Positions 9,595-17,856 of a stretch of DNA of 64,000 nt are shown one piece after another. Origin of the DNA: Aquilutibacter rugosus (GTDB taxonomy: Bacteria > Pseudomonadota > Gammaproteobacteria > Xanthomonadales > Xanthomonadaceae); the NCBI RefSeq assembly GCF_036541335.1, contig NZ_JAZHBO010000001.1, positions 992,001-1,056,000 on the forward strand. The letters are read 5' to 3'. Under the pieces are notes generated by a model that did no database searches, was not told the origin of the DNA, and was given only the letters and a program-made list of their open reading frames with translations. The first letter of the stretch is position 1. Every line of letters starts with the position of its first letter. The position numbers and the translations under genes are program-made.

Positions 9595-9996
9595 TTAGCG
9601 CTTCAGGTTGTCGCGAATTTCGCGCAGCAACAGAACTTCTTCGGCCGGGGCGGCATCGGCTGCCGGGGTCCGCATGCGGTTGTAGGCCTTCAGGAACAGG
9701 AAGATCACAAACGCAATCAGCAGGAAGTCAATTACAGTTTGCAGAAATGCACCGTATTTGATGGCCAGTTCTGCCATGGTCTCCTTGCCGTCTGCACCGA
9801 CGGTGGCCGGCGTGATGACGTACTTCAAGTCGGACACGCTGGTACCACCGGTCAGGGCACCAACGGCCGGCATGATGATGCCGTCTACCAATGAAGTCAC
9901 AATCTTGCCAAAGGCCGCACCGATCACCACACCGACGGCCAGGTCGACGACATTGCCTTTGGCAATAAACTCCTTAAACTCTGCAATCATTCCCAT
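9595..9996 (-). CDS. mscL: Large-conductance mechanosensitive channel MscL
   Basis: Homopentameric inner-membrane channel that opens under membrane tension and releases solutes during osmotic downshock. The N-terminal amphipathic helix (MIAEFKEFIAKGNVVDLAVG), the Gly-rich TM1 pore helix (VVIGAAFGKIVTSLVDGIIMP), a periplasmic loop, TM2 (VIDFLLIAFVIFLFLKAYN) and the charged cytoplasmic helix (EEVLLLREIRDNLKR) are all present. At 133 residues it is the usual size. It stands alone with its own terminator. Confidence 0.97.
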   Translation of the reverse strand: MGMIAEFKEFIAKGNVVDLAVGVVIGAAFGKIVTSLVDGIIMPAVGALTGGTSVSDLKYVITPATVGADGKETMAELAIKYGAFLQTVIDFLLIAFVIFLFLKAYNRMRTPAADAAPAEEVLLLREIRDNLKR

Positions 9997-10166
9997 ATGC
10001 TCTTGTTCTCCAGTGGATTTAGTTATTTGAGCCCGCTAAAGCGGCGGGCATCCTATTTAAACACGCCCCAGAGCCCGCACGGCATTCCGCAACCGATTGC
10101 GCACTTTGGCAGCCCGCGGTTGATTCAGGCGTCGGACGGCTCATAATGAGATCCATCCGATCGCAA

Positions 10167-10172
10167 TACACT
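10167..10172 (+). promoter_or_regulatory. -10 box of the Rieske gene, probable leaderless start
   Basis: TACACT ends eight bases before the ATG at 10181, and no Shine-Dalgarno sequence is present. The spacing places the transcription start at or next to the start codon. No convincing -35 box was found. Confidence 0.4.
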
Positions 10173-10180
10173 CATTTGCA

Positions 10181-10519
10181 ATGACCTCACAATCCCCGCT
10201 GATTCGACTCGATGACTGGCCTGCCGGCGATTTTGCCGAGGCCGAAGGTTTAGTCGAAGGCATTCACTCTTCGATTCTGCTGTATCGCCAAGGCGATACG
10301 GTGCGCGGCTACCTGAATACCTGTCCACACGCCGGTCGGCGCTTGGATTGGTCGCCGGGTCAGTTTCTCGCCACCAAAGACGGCTTGCTGGTTTGTGCCG
10401 CACATGGCGCCAGCTTTCGCATGGACGACGGCGAATGCGTCGCCGGCCCCTGCCGCGGCGAGGCGCTACTAAGCGTGGCCGTCGAGGTTCGCGACGGTGG
10501 GGTCTATCTGGCGCCTTAG
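10181..10519 (+). CDS. Small Rieske [2Fe-2S] protein
   Basis: A 112-residue single-domain electron-transfer protein. The two cluster-binding boxes are intact: CPHAGRR (Cys48, His50) and CAAHGASF (Cys72, His75), the NirD/BphF-like ferredoxin arrangement. There is no signal peptide or membrane anchor, so it should be cytoplasmic. No oxygenase or reductase gene is next to it; it faces the SLC13 permease gene and their ends overlap by four bases. The electron partner cannot be named. Confidence 0.9.
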   Translation: MTSQSPLIRLDDWPAGDFAEAEGLVEGIHSSILLYRQGDTVRGYLNTCPHAGRRLDWSPGQFLATKDGLLVCAAHGASFRMDDGECVAGPCRGEALLSVAVEVRDGGVYLAP

Positions 10520-12360
10520 AACAGCAGGTTGACTGCCAGCTGCGAGACCGCGATATACAGCAGGCTCAAAGGGCCGCCAATCGTCCACAACTGTTGCGCC
10601 GTGTATTTGGCGGGCACGATCGCCATTGATACGACCGGGTTCGACGAGGTCATGAAGTTATTTGAGGCAGCCATACCGGTGATGAGTGCATACACCACCG
10701 GATCGGCGCCCGAGGCCAGGGCCATGTTGATGGCAATCGGCACCACGATAATGGTTGCGCTGACATGTCCCACGGCAACCGAGAACAGGCTTGTAAACAC
10801 ACCCAGCAGAAACTGGATCAGCCATTGCGGAGTCGCCGCAGGCAACTGTTCGATACTGTGCCCCGCAACCCAGGCTGCAGCACCGCTGGAGTCCATCGCC
10901 CAGCCCAAGGGAATCAGGCAGGCCATCAGAAAGATAGTGCGCCATGAGATGGCGTTATACGCCTCGTCAATGTGGATGACACCGGCTACTAGCATGCCGG
11001 CCACACCGGTCATCAGTGCAATCGAAACCGGCAAGCGTGAAGACAGTGCGAGCAACATTGATACGGCAAAGATGGTCAGGGCAATTTTGAGTTTGTGCGG
11101 ACGCTGGATGGCCTTGGGGTGCTCGGTCAGCACCACAAAGTCCTTGTTTTTAGCGGTCTCCGCCAAATCGGTCCAGACCCCATGCATGACCAGCATGTCG
11201 CCGGCGCGGATCGGTTCCTCGCGCGGGTTGTCAGTCAGGATCTTGCGGTTGCGGTTAATGGCCAGCAGACTCAGGCCATGCTGGCGACGCAGTCCCAGTT
11301 GCGCGGCAGTTTTACCGATGTAACTTGAGGTGGGCGGGATGACCGTTTCCGCAATGCCGGCGCGCGAAGGATTGAACAGATCGCCCAGGGCGCGCAGTCG
11401 TGAGCTCAACCGCAGCATGTTGTTGGCTGCAAAGTCCGTCACTTGCGAAGAGGTTCCCATCGCGCCAAGAATGTTGCCGGTCCAGATGCGTGTGTCGGCA
11501 CCGGGCGCTAATCGCGCGGCATCGTCGGACTTGAGTGCCAGCAGACGCGGTGCACCCGGCAGCGTTTCGGCCTCGCCGAAGGTCATGCCGACCATGGGCG
11601 AATCCGCCGTAACCGTCAGTTCGAAGAGATCGCCTTCGATGCCGTAGACCTTGGAAAAATAGCTCTGCGGCCGCACCGGAGTGATGTCCTGACCGGCAAA
11701 GCGGTTCTGCCGCTCCATGCGGCGCAGGCGCAGATGGAAATACAGCAACGACAGTCCGAGCAGAGCCAGGCCGACCGGCAGTGTCGAGAACATCTGCAGA
11801 GGTTCGATGCTGGCCGCGCCCGACGGCAGATTGTTGTTGGCCGCCATCAGCAAGTCATTGAGCAGAATCAGCGGCGAGCTGCCGACCATCGTGATCGAGC
11901 CGCCGCACACAATGGCAGTGGCCAAAGGCAGCAGCAGTCGTTTGAGCGTCAGGCCCGAGTGTGCGGAGATGCGTGCGGCAACCGGCATGTACAGGGCCAT
12001 GACGGCGGGATTCTGCATCACCGAGGACTGCAGACCGGCCAGACCCGAAGTCAGCACCAGCAATTTCGCATCGTTGCCGCCGCCGCGACGCATGATCCAT
12101 TCCGCCAGGCGGTTCAATGCACCGGTGCGATCCAGACCGGCGCTCATGATCATGGTTGCCATGATGCTCAGCACGGCGTTGGATGAGAAGCCGTTAAAGA
12201 TCTCCTCGGGCGCGACCAGGCCGGACAAGCCAAGCAGAACCAGCACGACGATGGCCACCACATCGGCACGGATGCGCTCGAACATCAGCATGATCATTGC
12301 AAAGACCACCAGCGCCAGCGCCAGTTTCATGTCTCCGGTAAGAATCAGCTGACTGTCCAT
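10516..12360 (-). CDS. SLC13/DASS-family anion permease with two TrkA-C domains
   Basis: Inner-membrane transporter of the divalent anion/sodium symporter type, 614 residues. Hydrophobic helices fill residues 10-220 and 420-614. The central soluble part (about 225-410) resembles two RCK_C/TrkA-C ligand-sensing domains, the layout of the SLC13 permeases that carry such inserts. Motifs such as MQNPAVMALYMPVA and the repeated MAASNNFMTSSNPV near the C-terminus match the helical re-entrant loops of the family. Substrate (sulfate, dicarboxylate or another anion) is not readable. It is 33 bases downstream of trmB on the same strand and may be its cotranscript. Confidence 0.9.
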   Translation of the reverse strand: MDSQLILTGDMKLALALVVFAMIMLMFERIRADVVAIVVLVLLGLSGLVAPEEIFNGFSSNAVLSIMATMIMSAGLDRTGALNRLAEWIMRRGGGNDAKLLVLTSGLAGLQSSVMQNPAVMALYMPVAARISAHSGLTLKRLLLPLATAIVCGGSITMVGSSPLILLNDLLMAANNNLPSGAASIEPLQMFSTLPVGLALLGLSLLYFHLRLRRMERQNRFAGQDITPVRPQSYFSKVYGIEGDLFELTVTADSPMVGMTFGEAETLPGAPRLLALKSDDAARLAPGADTRIWTGNILGAMGTSSQVTDFAANNMLRLSSRLRALGDLFNPSRAGIAETVIPPTSSYIGKTAAQLGLRRQHGLSLLAINRNRKILTDNPREEPIRAGDMLVMHGVWTDLAETAKNKDFVVLTEHPKAIQRPHKLKIALTIFAVSMLLALSSRLPVSIALMTGVAGMLVAGVIHIDEAYNAISWRTIFLMACLIPLGWAMDSSGAAAWVAGHSIEQLPAATPQWLIQFLLGVFTSLFSVAVGHVSATIIVVPIAINMALASGADPVVYALITGMAASNNFMTSSNPVVSMAIVPAKYTAQQLWTIGGPLSLLYIAVSQLAVNLLF

Positions 12361-12393
12361 TGGGTTGACGTCTTGTCCTGTTCCGCTCCGCCC

Positions 12394-13107
12394 TTATGCG
12401 CCGGGCTCTACCCGATCGTAGAGCAAATCCCACACGCCGTGACCGAGTTTCTGTCCGCGCGTTTCAAAATGCGTCTGCGGTCGCCATGACGGGCGGGGTA
12501 CAAAACCGCGTTGACCGGCTCGATTGCGCAGCATGGGTTCGGCATCCAGTACATCCCACATGTGCTCGGCATAAGGCTCCCAGTCGGTTGCCAGATGCAG
12601 TAGGCCGCCAACGCGCAACTTGCGCGCCAGCAGCGTGGCAAATTCCGGTTGCACCAGTCGGCGCTTGTTATGACGCTTCTTGTGCCACGGATCGGGGAAG
12701 TAAATACGGACCTCATCGAGCGCGCCATCGGCCACTTCGTTGGTCAACACTTCGACGGCATCGTGGTGATAGACGCGTACATTGGTACGGCCATCTTCTG
12801 CCACCCAGTTGAGCAGGCGGCCCACTCCGGGGGCGTGCACCTCGAGTCCGATCAGATTGCGGTCCGGTTCGTTGCCGGCGGCAAAGCGCAGCGCCTCGCC
12901 GTTGCCGAAACCAATCTCCATGACCGTTTCGGCAGCGCGCGGAAACAGAGTGGACAGATCGCGCGGCTGACCGGTGTAGTCGACGCCGTAGCGTGACCAT
13001 TCCTCGTCAAAGGCGCGTTGCTGGGCTTCGGTGAAGCGTCCTTGCCGCAAGACAAAGCTGCGAATAGGGCGGTGGCCTTCGGTGCTGGTGTAGGGCTTGC
13101 TGCTCAT
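12394..13107 (-). CDS. trmB: tRNA (guanine-N7)-methyltransferase
   Basis: Methylates G46 in the variable loop of tRNAs. The class I methyltransferase motif VMEIGFGNGEAL (SAM binding), the IYFPDPWHKKRHNKRR block typical of TrmB and the C-terminal FETRGQKLGHGVWDL are present. ATG at 13107 (MSSKPYTST) is preferred; an in-frame TTG two codons earlier is possible. Neither has a good ribosome site, but the gene starts only eight bases after the thiG stop and is probably translated by coupling. Confidence 0.96.
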   Translation of the reverse strand: MSSKPYTSTEGHRPIRSFVLRQGRFTEAQQRAFDEEWSRYGVDYTGQPRDLSTLFPRAAETVMEIGFGNGEALRFAAGNEPDRNLIGLEVHAPGVGRLLNWVAEDGRTNVRVYHHDAVEVLTNEVADGALDEVRIYFPDPWHKKRHNKRRLVQPEFATLLARKLRVGGLLHLATDWEPYAEHMWDVLDAEPMLRNRAGQRGFVPRPSWRPQTHFETRGQKLGHGVWDLLYDRVEPGA

Positions 13108-13114
13108 GCGCAAA

Positions 13115-13915
13115 TCAACCGATCAGACCGTCAATCGGCGACGAGGCCGAAGCAAACCGCTTGCGCGGAATGCGTCCTGCCTTGAAGGCGGCACGTCCGG
13201 CTTCGACTGCCAGGCGCATGGCGTGCGCCATCAGGACCGGGTCTTTGGCGCCGGCAATCGCGGTATTCATCAGGACGCCATCGCAGCCGAGTTCCATTGC
13301 AATGGACGCATCGGATGCGGTGCCGACGCCGGCATCCACAATGATCGGCACGTTGGCGTTTTCAATGATTTCGAGCAGGTTGTATCTGTTCTGGATGCCC
13401 AGGCCGGAGCCGATTGGTGCTGCCAGCGGCATTACGGCAACGCAACCGATCGATTCGAGACGTTTGGCCAGAATCGGATCGTCGCTGGTGTAGACCATGA
13501 CTTCGAAGCCGTCTTTGACCAGCAGTTCGGCGGCCTGTACGGTCGCTAACACGTCGGGATATAACGTCTTCTGATCGCCCAACACTTCGAGCTTGACCAG
13601 GTTATGGCCGTCGAGCAGTTCACGTGCTAGGCGGCAAGTGCGCACTGCGTCTTCCGCGGTGTAGCAACCGGCGGTATTGGGCAACAAAGTGAACTCGTCG
13701 GGCGGGAGCACATCGAGCAGATTCGGCTCGCCCGGATTCTGACCGATATTCGTTCGGCGGATCGCAACCGTCACGATTTGCGCACCTGCAGCCAAGGTGG
13801 CAGCGCGCGTTTGCGGTAGGTCGGCGAATTTACCGGTACCGGTCAGCAGTCGCGAGCGAAAGGTGCGCGATCCGATAGTCAGAGAGTCATTATTAAGCAC
13901 TGAAGATTCCGTCAC
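13115..13915 (-). CDS. thiG: Thiazole synthase ThiG
   Basis: TIM-barrel enzyme that builds the thiazole phosphate of thiamin from deoxyxylulose phosphate, dehydroglycine and ThiS thiocarboxylate. Diagnostic stretches are RSRLLTGTGKF, NTAGCYTAEDAVR, VKLEVLGD (Schiff-base lysine) and PIIVDAGVGTASDA. The length of 266 residues is normal. It follows thiS by eleven bases. No thiC, thiE, thiF or thiO is in the window, so the pathway is split over the genome. Confidence 0.97.
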   Translation of the reverse strand: MTESSVLNNDSLTIGSRTFRSRLLTGTGKFADLPQTRAATLAAGAQIVTVAIRRTNIGQNPGEPNLLDVLPPDEFTLLPNTAGCYTAEDAVRTCRLARELLDGHNLVKLEVLGDQKTLYPDVLATVQAAELLVKDGFEVMVYTSDDPILAKRLESIGCVAVMPLAAPIGSGLGIQNRYNLLEIIENANVPIIVDAGVGTASDASIAMELGCDGVLMNTAIAGAKDPVLMAHAMRLAVEAGRAAFKAGRIPRKRFASASSPIDGLIG

Positions 13916-13926
13916 TGGGGGTTCGC

Positions 13927-14127
13927 TCAGCCGCCGCCGAGGGCATGCACGATTTCGATGGCGTCGCCATCGTGCAGTAAGGTGCTGGCATGCAAGCTGC
14001 GCGGAACAATGTCGCCGTTGCGTTCAACGGCCACTCGCCGTTGCGTCAGCTGTTGGCGGTCAAGCAGGTCGGCGATGGTGCAGGGTTCCTGCAAAGTGAG
14101 CGTTTCGCCGTTCAAGATCACGTTCAT
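13927..14127 (-). CDS. thiS: Sulfur carrier protein ThiS
   Basis: A 66-residue ubiquitin-fold protein that carries sulfur as a C-terminal thiocarboxylate for ThiG. It opens MNVILNGETLTL, has the internal VAVERNGDIVPR strand and ends in the required Gly-Gly (ALGGG). It is the first gene of the run thiS-thiG-trmB. The leader shows no TPP riboswitch. A weak -10-like GAGAAT ends six bases before the ATG and no ribosome site is visible, so it may also be leaderless. Confidence 0.96.
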   Translation of the reverse strand: MNVILNGETLTLQEPCTIADLLDRQQLTQRRVAVERNGDIVPRSLHASTLLHDGDAIEIVHALGGG

Positions 14128-14246
14128 CCGCTTATTCTCGCATGACCGCCACGCTCGGGACAGGGGCGGGCAGGACCTTCGGCCGTTGCAAACCCATTCA
14201 ATTGGTGGTTCGATGGAAATTCCAAATTCGCCCCTAAGGACTTTTC

Positions 14247-16043
14247 ATGAAATTCCGCCCCTCTGCGTTGGTGGCTGCCCTTGGCGTTGCCATGGCCATG
14301 CCAGCTACTGCCCAAACTTTCAGCAACACGATCTACTTTGGTGACAGCCTCACCGATAGCGGGACGTTTATTCCGGCACTGATCCAAATTGCAGGGCCCG
14401 GGGCGGCGACGGTCGGCAAGTTCACCACCAATCCTTATCAGGTGTGGTCCGAACAGCTGGCGCGTCGTTATGGGGTGCAATTGGCGCCTTCGAATCAGGG
14501 CGGTACCAACTATGCTGTCGGCGGCGCCCGCGCGGGTGCGGCGGCCACCGGTCCCTTCGGTGCGATTCCTTCGGTGACTTCGCAAGTGTCCACCTACCTG
14601 AGTGCCAACGGCGGACGAGCCGATGCCAATGCCCTTTACTCGGTATGGGCCGGCGGCAATGACATGCTGGCCGTGCTGTCCGGCGCTCCCGCGCAAGCTA
14701 CCATCGGTGCTGCCGTGGCCTCGCAAGTTCAGGCTGTTGGCGCCTTGGCTGCAGCAGGTGCTCAGTACATTCTGGTCCCGACCCTGCCGGATCTGGGCCT
14801 GACCCCGACGGCACGTGCATTAGGCGCGGGTGGCATGGCGGCTGCGACCGGCGGCTCCACCGCGTACAACACGGCACTTTACGGTGGCCTGACGTCAGCC
14901 GGTCTCAGCTACATTCCGGTGGATACCTTTAACCTGCTGCGCGAAATCGTCGCGAACCCGTCGCTCTACGGCATCACTAACACCACGGCCACCGCCTGCG
15001 GTACTGTGAGCTCGGTGCAGTGCTCGCCGTCGAACTACGTGGCGCCGGGCGTGGCTGAAACCTACCTGTTCGCCGATGGCGTGCACCCCACGGGCAAGCT
15101 GCATACCATCATGGCCGATCTGGCTTACTCCATGATCGAGGGTCCGCGTCAGCTCGCTCTGGCACCGGTCGCCGCAGTGAATGCGGGCGCGTCACGTGCC
15201 GACCGCGTATTTGCCGCTGCGAATCTGTTGCCGAACAACGGCCGTCGTCTGTGGCTCGATGTCCATGGCAACTATCAGAATGGCGATTCCAGTGATCTGT
15301 ACAAGTCCAACGGCGTTGGCGTCATGGCCGGTCTGAACTGGGGCAATGAGACCCTGAGCTATGGCCCGTACGTTGGCTTTGATAAGCGCGGCAATAACAT
15401 GGGCGATGCTGCCGGCAGCTTCGACCAGAATGATGTCACCGTCGGTGGCTTGCTGCGTTACAGCCGCGGACCGATCTGGGTCTCGGCACAGGCTTCGTAC
15501 AGCAAGACGGATACGGACTTTGATCGCCGCGTCAAACTGGGCCCCACAACCCGTATTCACGCCGCTTCCGCCGATGGCAGCAACGTGACCGGCGGTCTGC
15601 AAATGGGTGCGCTGTTTAACGGTAGCGGTTGGAAGCACGGTCCGTTCATCGGCGTCGTGGCACAAAAGGTCAGCATTGACGCATTTACCGAAAGCGATTC
15701 GACCGCTTCGACTGCACTGAGCATCGCCGAGCAGGATGCGGATTCGGTCAAGGGGCGCGTTGGCTGGCAAGCGCAGTTCGGTCAACACGGCCCGTTGCGT
15801 CCCTATGCTTCGGTTGCCTGGAACCGTGAGTTCAAGGAACCGGCAGCCCAGCTGACGGCCACTTCGCTCTCCACTAAGAGCACCTACGCCGTCCCGGGTT
15901 ACGATTTCGACCGCGACTACGGCACGATTAACCTAGGAGCCCGCACGCATCTGCTGGGCCACGATGCCGATCTCGGCATCAGCGCCAATGTCTCGGAGAG
16001 CAAACAGCAGCAGGCAACGTTCTACGCGACGATCAGTTTCTAA
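14247..16043 (+). CDS. GDSL-family esterase autotransporter (EstA-like)
   Basis: Outer-membrane-anchored esterase exposed at the cell surface. Residues 1-23 form a signal peptide (cut near TAQ-T). The SGNH hydrolase domain spans about 27-300: block I FGDSLTDSG with nucleophile Ser34, block III GGND at 136-139 and block V DGVHPT with Asp277/His280. Residues about 330-598 are a beta-barrel autotransporter domain that ends FYATISF with the terminal Phe expected for BAM recognition. Length of 598 is close to Pseudomonas EstA (about 646). AAGGAC lies before the ATG. A long hairpin terminator follows. Natural substrates are not known. Confidence 0.94.
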   Translation: MKFRPSALVAALGVAMAMPATAQTFSNTIYFGDSLTDSGTFIPALIQIAGPGAATVGKFTTNPYQVWSEQLARRYGVQLAPSNQGGTNYAVGGARAGAAATGPFGAIPSVTSQVSTYLSANGGRADANALYSVWAGGNDMLAVLSGAPAQATIGAAVASQVQAVGALAAAGAQYILVPTLPDLGLTPTARALGAGGMAAATGGSTAYNTALYGGLTSAGLSYIPVDTFNLLREIVANPSLYGITNTTATACGTVSSVQCSPSNYVAPGVAETYLFADGVHPTGKLHTIMADLAYSMIEGPRQLALAPVAAVNAGASRADRVFAAANLLPNNGRRLWLDVHGNYQNGDSSDLYKSNGVGVMAGLNWGNETLSYGPYVGFDKRGNNMGDAAGSFDQNDVTVGGLLRYSRGPIWVSAQASYSKTDTDFDRRVKLGPTTRIHAASADGSNVTGGLQMGALFNGSGWKHGPFIGVVAQKVSIDAFTESDSTASTALSIAEQDADSVKGRVGWQAQFGQHGPLRPYASVAWNREFKEPAAQLTATSLSTKSTYAVPGYDFDRDYGTINLGARTHLLGHDADLGISANVSESKQQQATFYATISF

Positions 16044-16102
16044 CCGGACTGTCATGCGCGTATCGGTCTAAAGCGTTACGCTATGCCGACCTCAACCGCG
16101 AT

Positions 16103-16148
16103 CGGCGCGGTCTCATCCCGTACGGGGTGAGCCGCGCCGTTTGCTTTT
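16103..16148 (+). terminator. Strong terminator after the esterase gene
   Basis: CGGCGCGG (16103-16110) pairs with CCGCGCCG (16132-16139), and inside it CTCATCCC pairs with GGGGTGAG around loop GTAC; one T is bulged. TTTGCTTTT follows. The stem is 16 base pairs. Confidence 0.75.
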
Positions 16149-16162
16149 CCGTTTCCGAACAC

Positions 16163-16621
16163 ATGACACGAATCAAAACACCGGTAGGCTGGAGAGAATG
16201 GGTTGCCTTGCCCGAGCTTGGTATCCGCGGCATCGTCGCCAAGGTGGATACCGGCGCCCGCAGCAGTGCTCTGCATGTAGATGAGCAGTGGGAGTTCGCC
16301 GAAGCGGGAGAGCCGTGGATTGGCTTTGTGATCCATAACCTGCACGAAGGGTCGGCAAGTATTCAGGGTCAGGCGCGCATTCTGGATCGCCGACCGGTGA
16401 CGGATTCCGGCGGTCATCGCGCCTTACGACCGTTTATCTCGACCACCATTTTGCTGGCCGGCGAACTTCGACCGGTAGAGATCAATTTGTGTTCCCGCCG
16501 CACCATGACGTACCCCATGCTGTTAGGACGCACGGCCATTCGCACGCGCTACCTGGTCGATGCCAACCGCTCATTCATGCATGGCGGTAACCTTCGCACT
16601 AAACCCACGGAATTCTCATGA
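16163..16621 (+). CDS. RimB-like retropepsin-fold protease (Zn_protease family)
   Basis: A 152-residue member of the family once called ATP-dependent zinc proteases and later shown in Pseudomonas (RimB) to trim glutamate tails that RimK adds to ribosomal protein S6. The hallmark KVDTGARSSALH, an aspartyl-protease-like DTGA turn, is at residues about 27-38, and the conserved MTYPMLLGRTAI block is near the C-terminus. The start at 16163 (MTRIKTP) fits homologues; a start at 16127 would run through the preceding terminator region. Its stop overlaps the rimK start by four bases (ATGA), so the two are made together. Function is inferred from the family and the pairing. Confidence 0.88.
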   Translation: MTRIKTPVGWREWVALPELGIRGIVAKVDTGARSSALHVDEQWEFAEAGEPWIGFVIHNLHEGSASIQGQARILDRRPVTDSGGHRALRPFISTTILLAGELRPVEINLCSRRTMTYPMLLGRTAIRTRYLVDANRSFMHGGNLRTKPTEFS

Positions 16622-17601
16622 AGATCGCCATACTCTCACGCAATCCGCGGTTGTACTCCACGCGCCGCCTGGTCGAGGCGGGTCGCGAAGCCGGACATGT
16701 CGTTCGCGTGCTCGATCCCCTGCGTTGCTACATGCGTATCGCCAACGACGGTGTCGAGATCCATTACCGCGGCAAGAGCGTGCTCAAGGTCGATGCAGTG
16801 ATCCCGCGCATTGGTGCGTCCGTTACCAAATACGGTACGGCGGTGCTCAAGCAGTTCGAGCTGATGGGGGTTTATACGCCCAATGAGTCGCAGGCAATTC
16901 TGACGGCGCGCGATAAGTTGCGCACGCACCAGGTGCTGTGTGCGCAGGGCATCGGCTTGCCCGACACGGTGTTTGGCGACAACCCCGATGACACGGCCGA
17001 TCTGCTGTCCATGCTCGGTCCGCCGCCGCATGTCATCAAACTCAACGAAGGCACACAGGGCGCCGGCGTGATGCTCACCGAAAAACTGTCGGCATCCAAG
17101 TCGGTGATTGAGGCGTTACGCGGTTTGTATGCGCAGTTCCTGGTGCAGGAATTTGTAGCCGAAGCGAAAGGCGCTGACTTGCGTTGCTTTGTAGTCGGCG
17201 GTGAAGTGGTGGCGGCGATGCGTCGTCAGGCACCGAAAGGCGAGTTCCGCTCCAATCTGCATCGCGGCGGCAGTGCCAAAGGCATTCGCCCGACACGCGA
17301 GGAAGGCGAGACCGCAGTGCGCGCGGCCAACACGTTGGGCTTGAATGTTGCCGGTGTGGACCTGATTCGGTCCAAACGCGGACCCTTGGTACTCGAGGTC
17401 AACTCATCTCCGGGACTCGAGGGCATTGAAGCGGCTTCGGGCAAAGATGTCGCCGGGCTGATCATCCGATTCATCGAAAAGCAGGTGGCCCCGGTCGCGT
17501 CGCAAAAACCTAGGTCACCGGTCGAGATGGCGCAGAAATCACCGGCCCGAGAAACCAAAAAACCAAATAAAATCAGCAAGTTATACGCCAAGCGGACCTA
17601 G
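16618..17601 (+). CDS. rimK: Ribosomal protein S6 glutamate ligase RimK
   Basis: ATP-grasp ligase that adds glutamates to the C-terminus of ribosomal protein S6. N-terminal MKIAILSRNPRLYSTRRL, the ATP-grasp block VIKLNEGTQGAGVML, LVQEFVAEAKGADLRC and the metal-binding VLEVNSSPGLEGIE are all present. The core ends near residue 290; the last 35 residues are a basic tail (KKPNKISKLYAKRT) absent from E. coli RimK, similar in style to tails in some gammaproteobacteria. Translationally coupled to the RimB-like protease. The structured RNA element and terminator downstream may be its 3' UTR. Confidence 0.95.
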   Translation: MKIAILSRNPRLYSTRRLVEAGREAGHVVRVLDPLRCYMRIANDGVEIHYRGKSVLKVDAVIPRIGASVTKYGTAVLKQFELMGVYTPNESQAILTARDKLRTHQVLCAQGIGLPDTVFGDNPDDTADLLSMLGPPPHVIKLNEGTQGAGVMLTEKLSASKSVIEALRGLYAQFLVQEFVAEAKGADLRCFVVGGEVVAAMRRQAPKGEFRSNLHRGGSAKGIRPTREEGETAVRAANTLGLNVAGVDLIRSKRGPLVLEVNSSPGLEGIEAASGKDVAGLIIRFIEKQVAPVASQKPRSPVEMAQKSPARETKKPNKISKLYAKRT

Positions 17602-17652
17602 TTAAGGTTCGATTAACGAAATTTTAAGCCAAGGGGGCTTAGCTTCGATTCT

Positions 17653-17771
17653 CCGCGCTACATGCTGCTTGGATCGGCGGCCCGTCAGTCAACCGATTCA
17701 AGGCCTCGCGTAGCGTGGTATCGGGGCAATACGCCTTTCATACCGGACTGTTTCGACAGTCCGGTTTTTTT
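17653..17771 (+). ncRNA. Candidate structured small RNA or 3' UTR element
   Basis: Two nested long-range helices are seen. The outer helix pairs 17653-17661 with 17710-17718 (nine pairs, one G-U). The inner helix pairs 17668-17677 with 17693-17702 (ten pairs, one G-U) around a 15-base loop. A short GTAT/ATAC hairpin and a UUCG-loop terminator follow. No open frame of note covers the stretch. It lies between rimK and the two-component genes. It is either an independent sRNA of about 120 nt or the 3' end of the rimB-rimK message. I recognise no known RNA family. Confidence 0.5.
17742..17771 (+). terminator. UUCG terminator before the two-component genes
   Basis: ACCGGACTGT and ACAGTCCGGT form a perfect ten-base-pair stem with a TTCG tetraloop, followed by seven Ts. 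It separates rimK and the RNA candidate from the response regulator gene. Confidence 0.93.
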
Positions 17772-17856
17772 ATGTTCAGGCTTCTAGTTCCAATTGTTAA
17801 ATGGCTCCTATAGAGTGATTGAACCCTAGAGACAATCCCCCGGAGTCACCACTGTC

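Noticed and set aside
14128..14246. TPP riboswitch before thiS
   Set aside because: The conserved CUGAGA and ACCCUUUGAACCUGAU-type blocks are absent from the leader.
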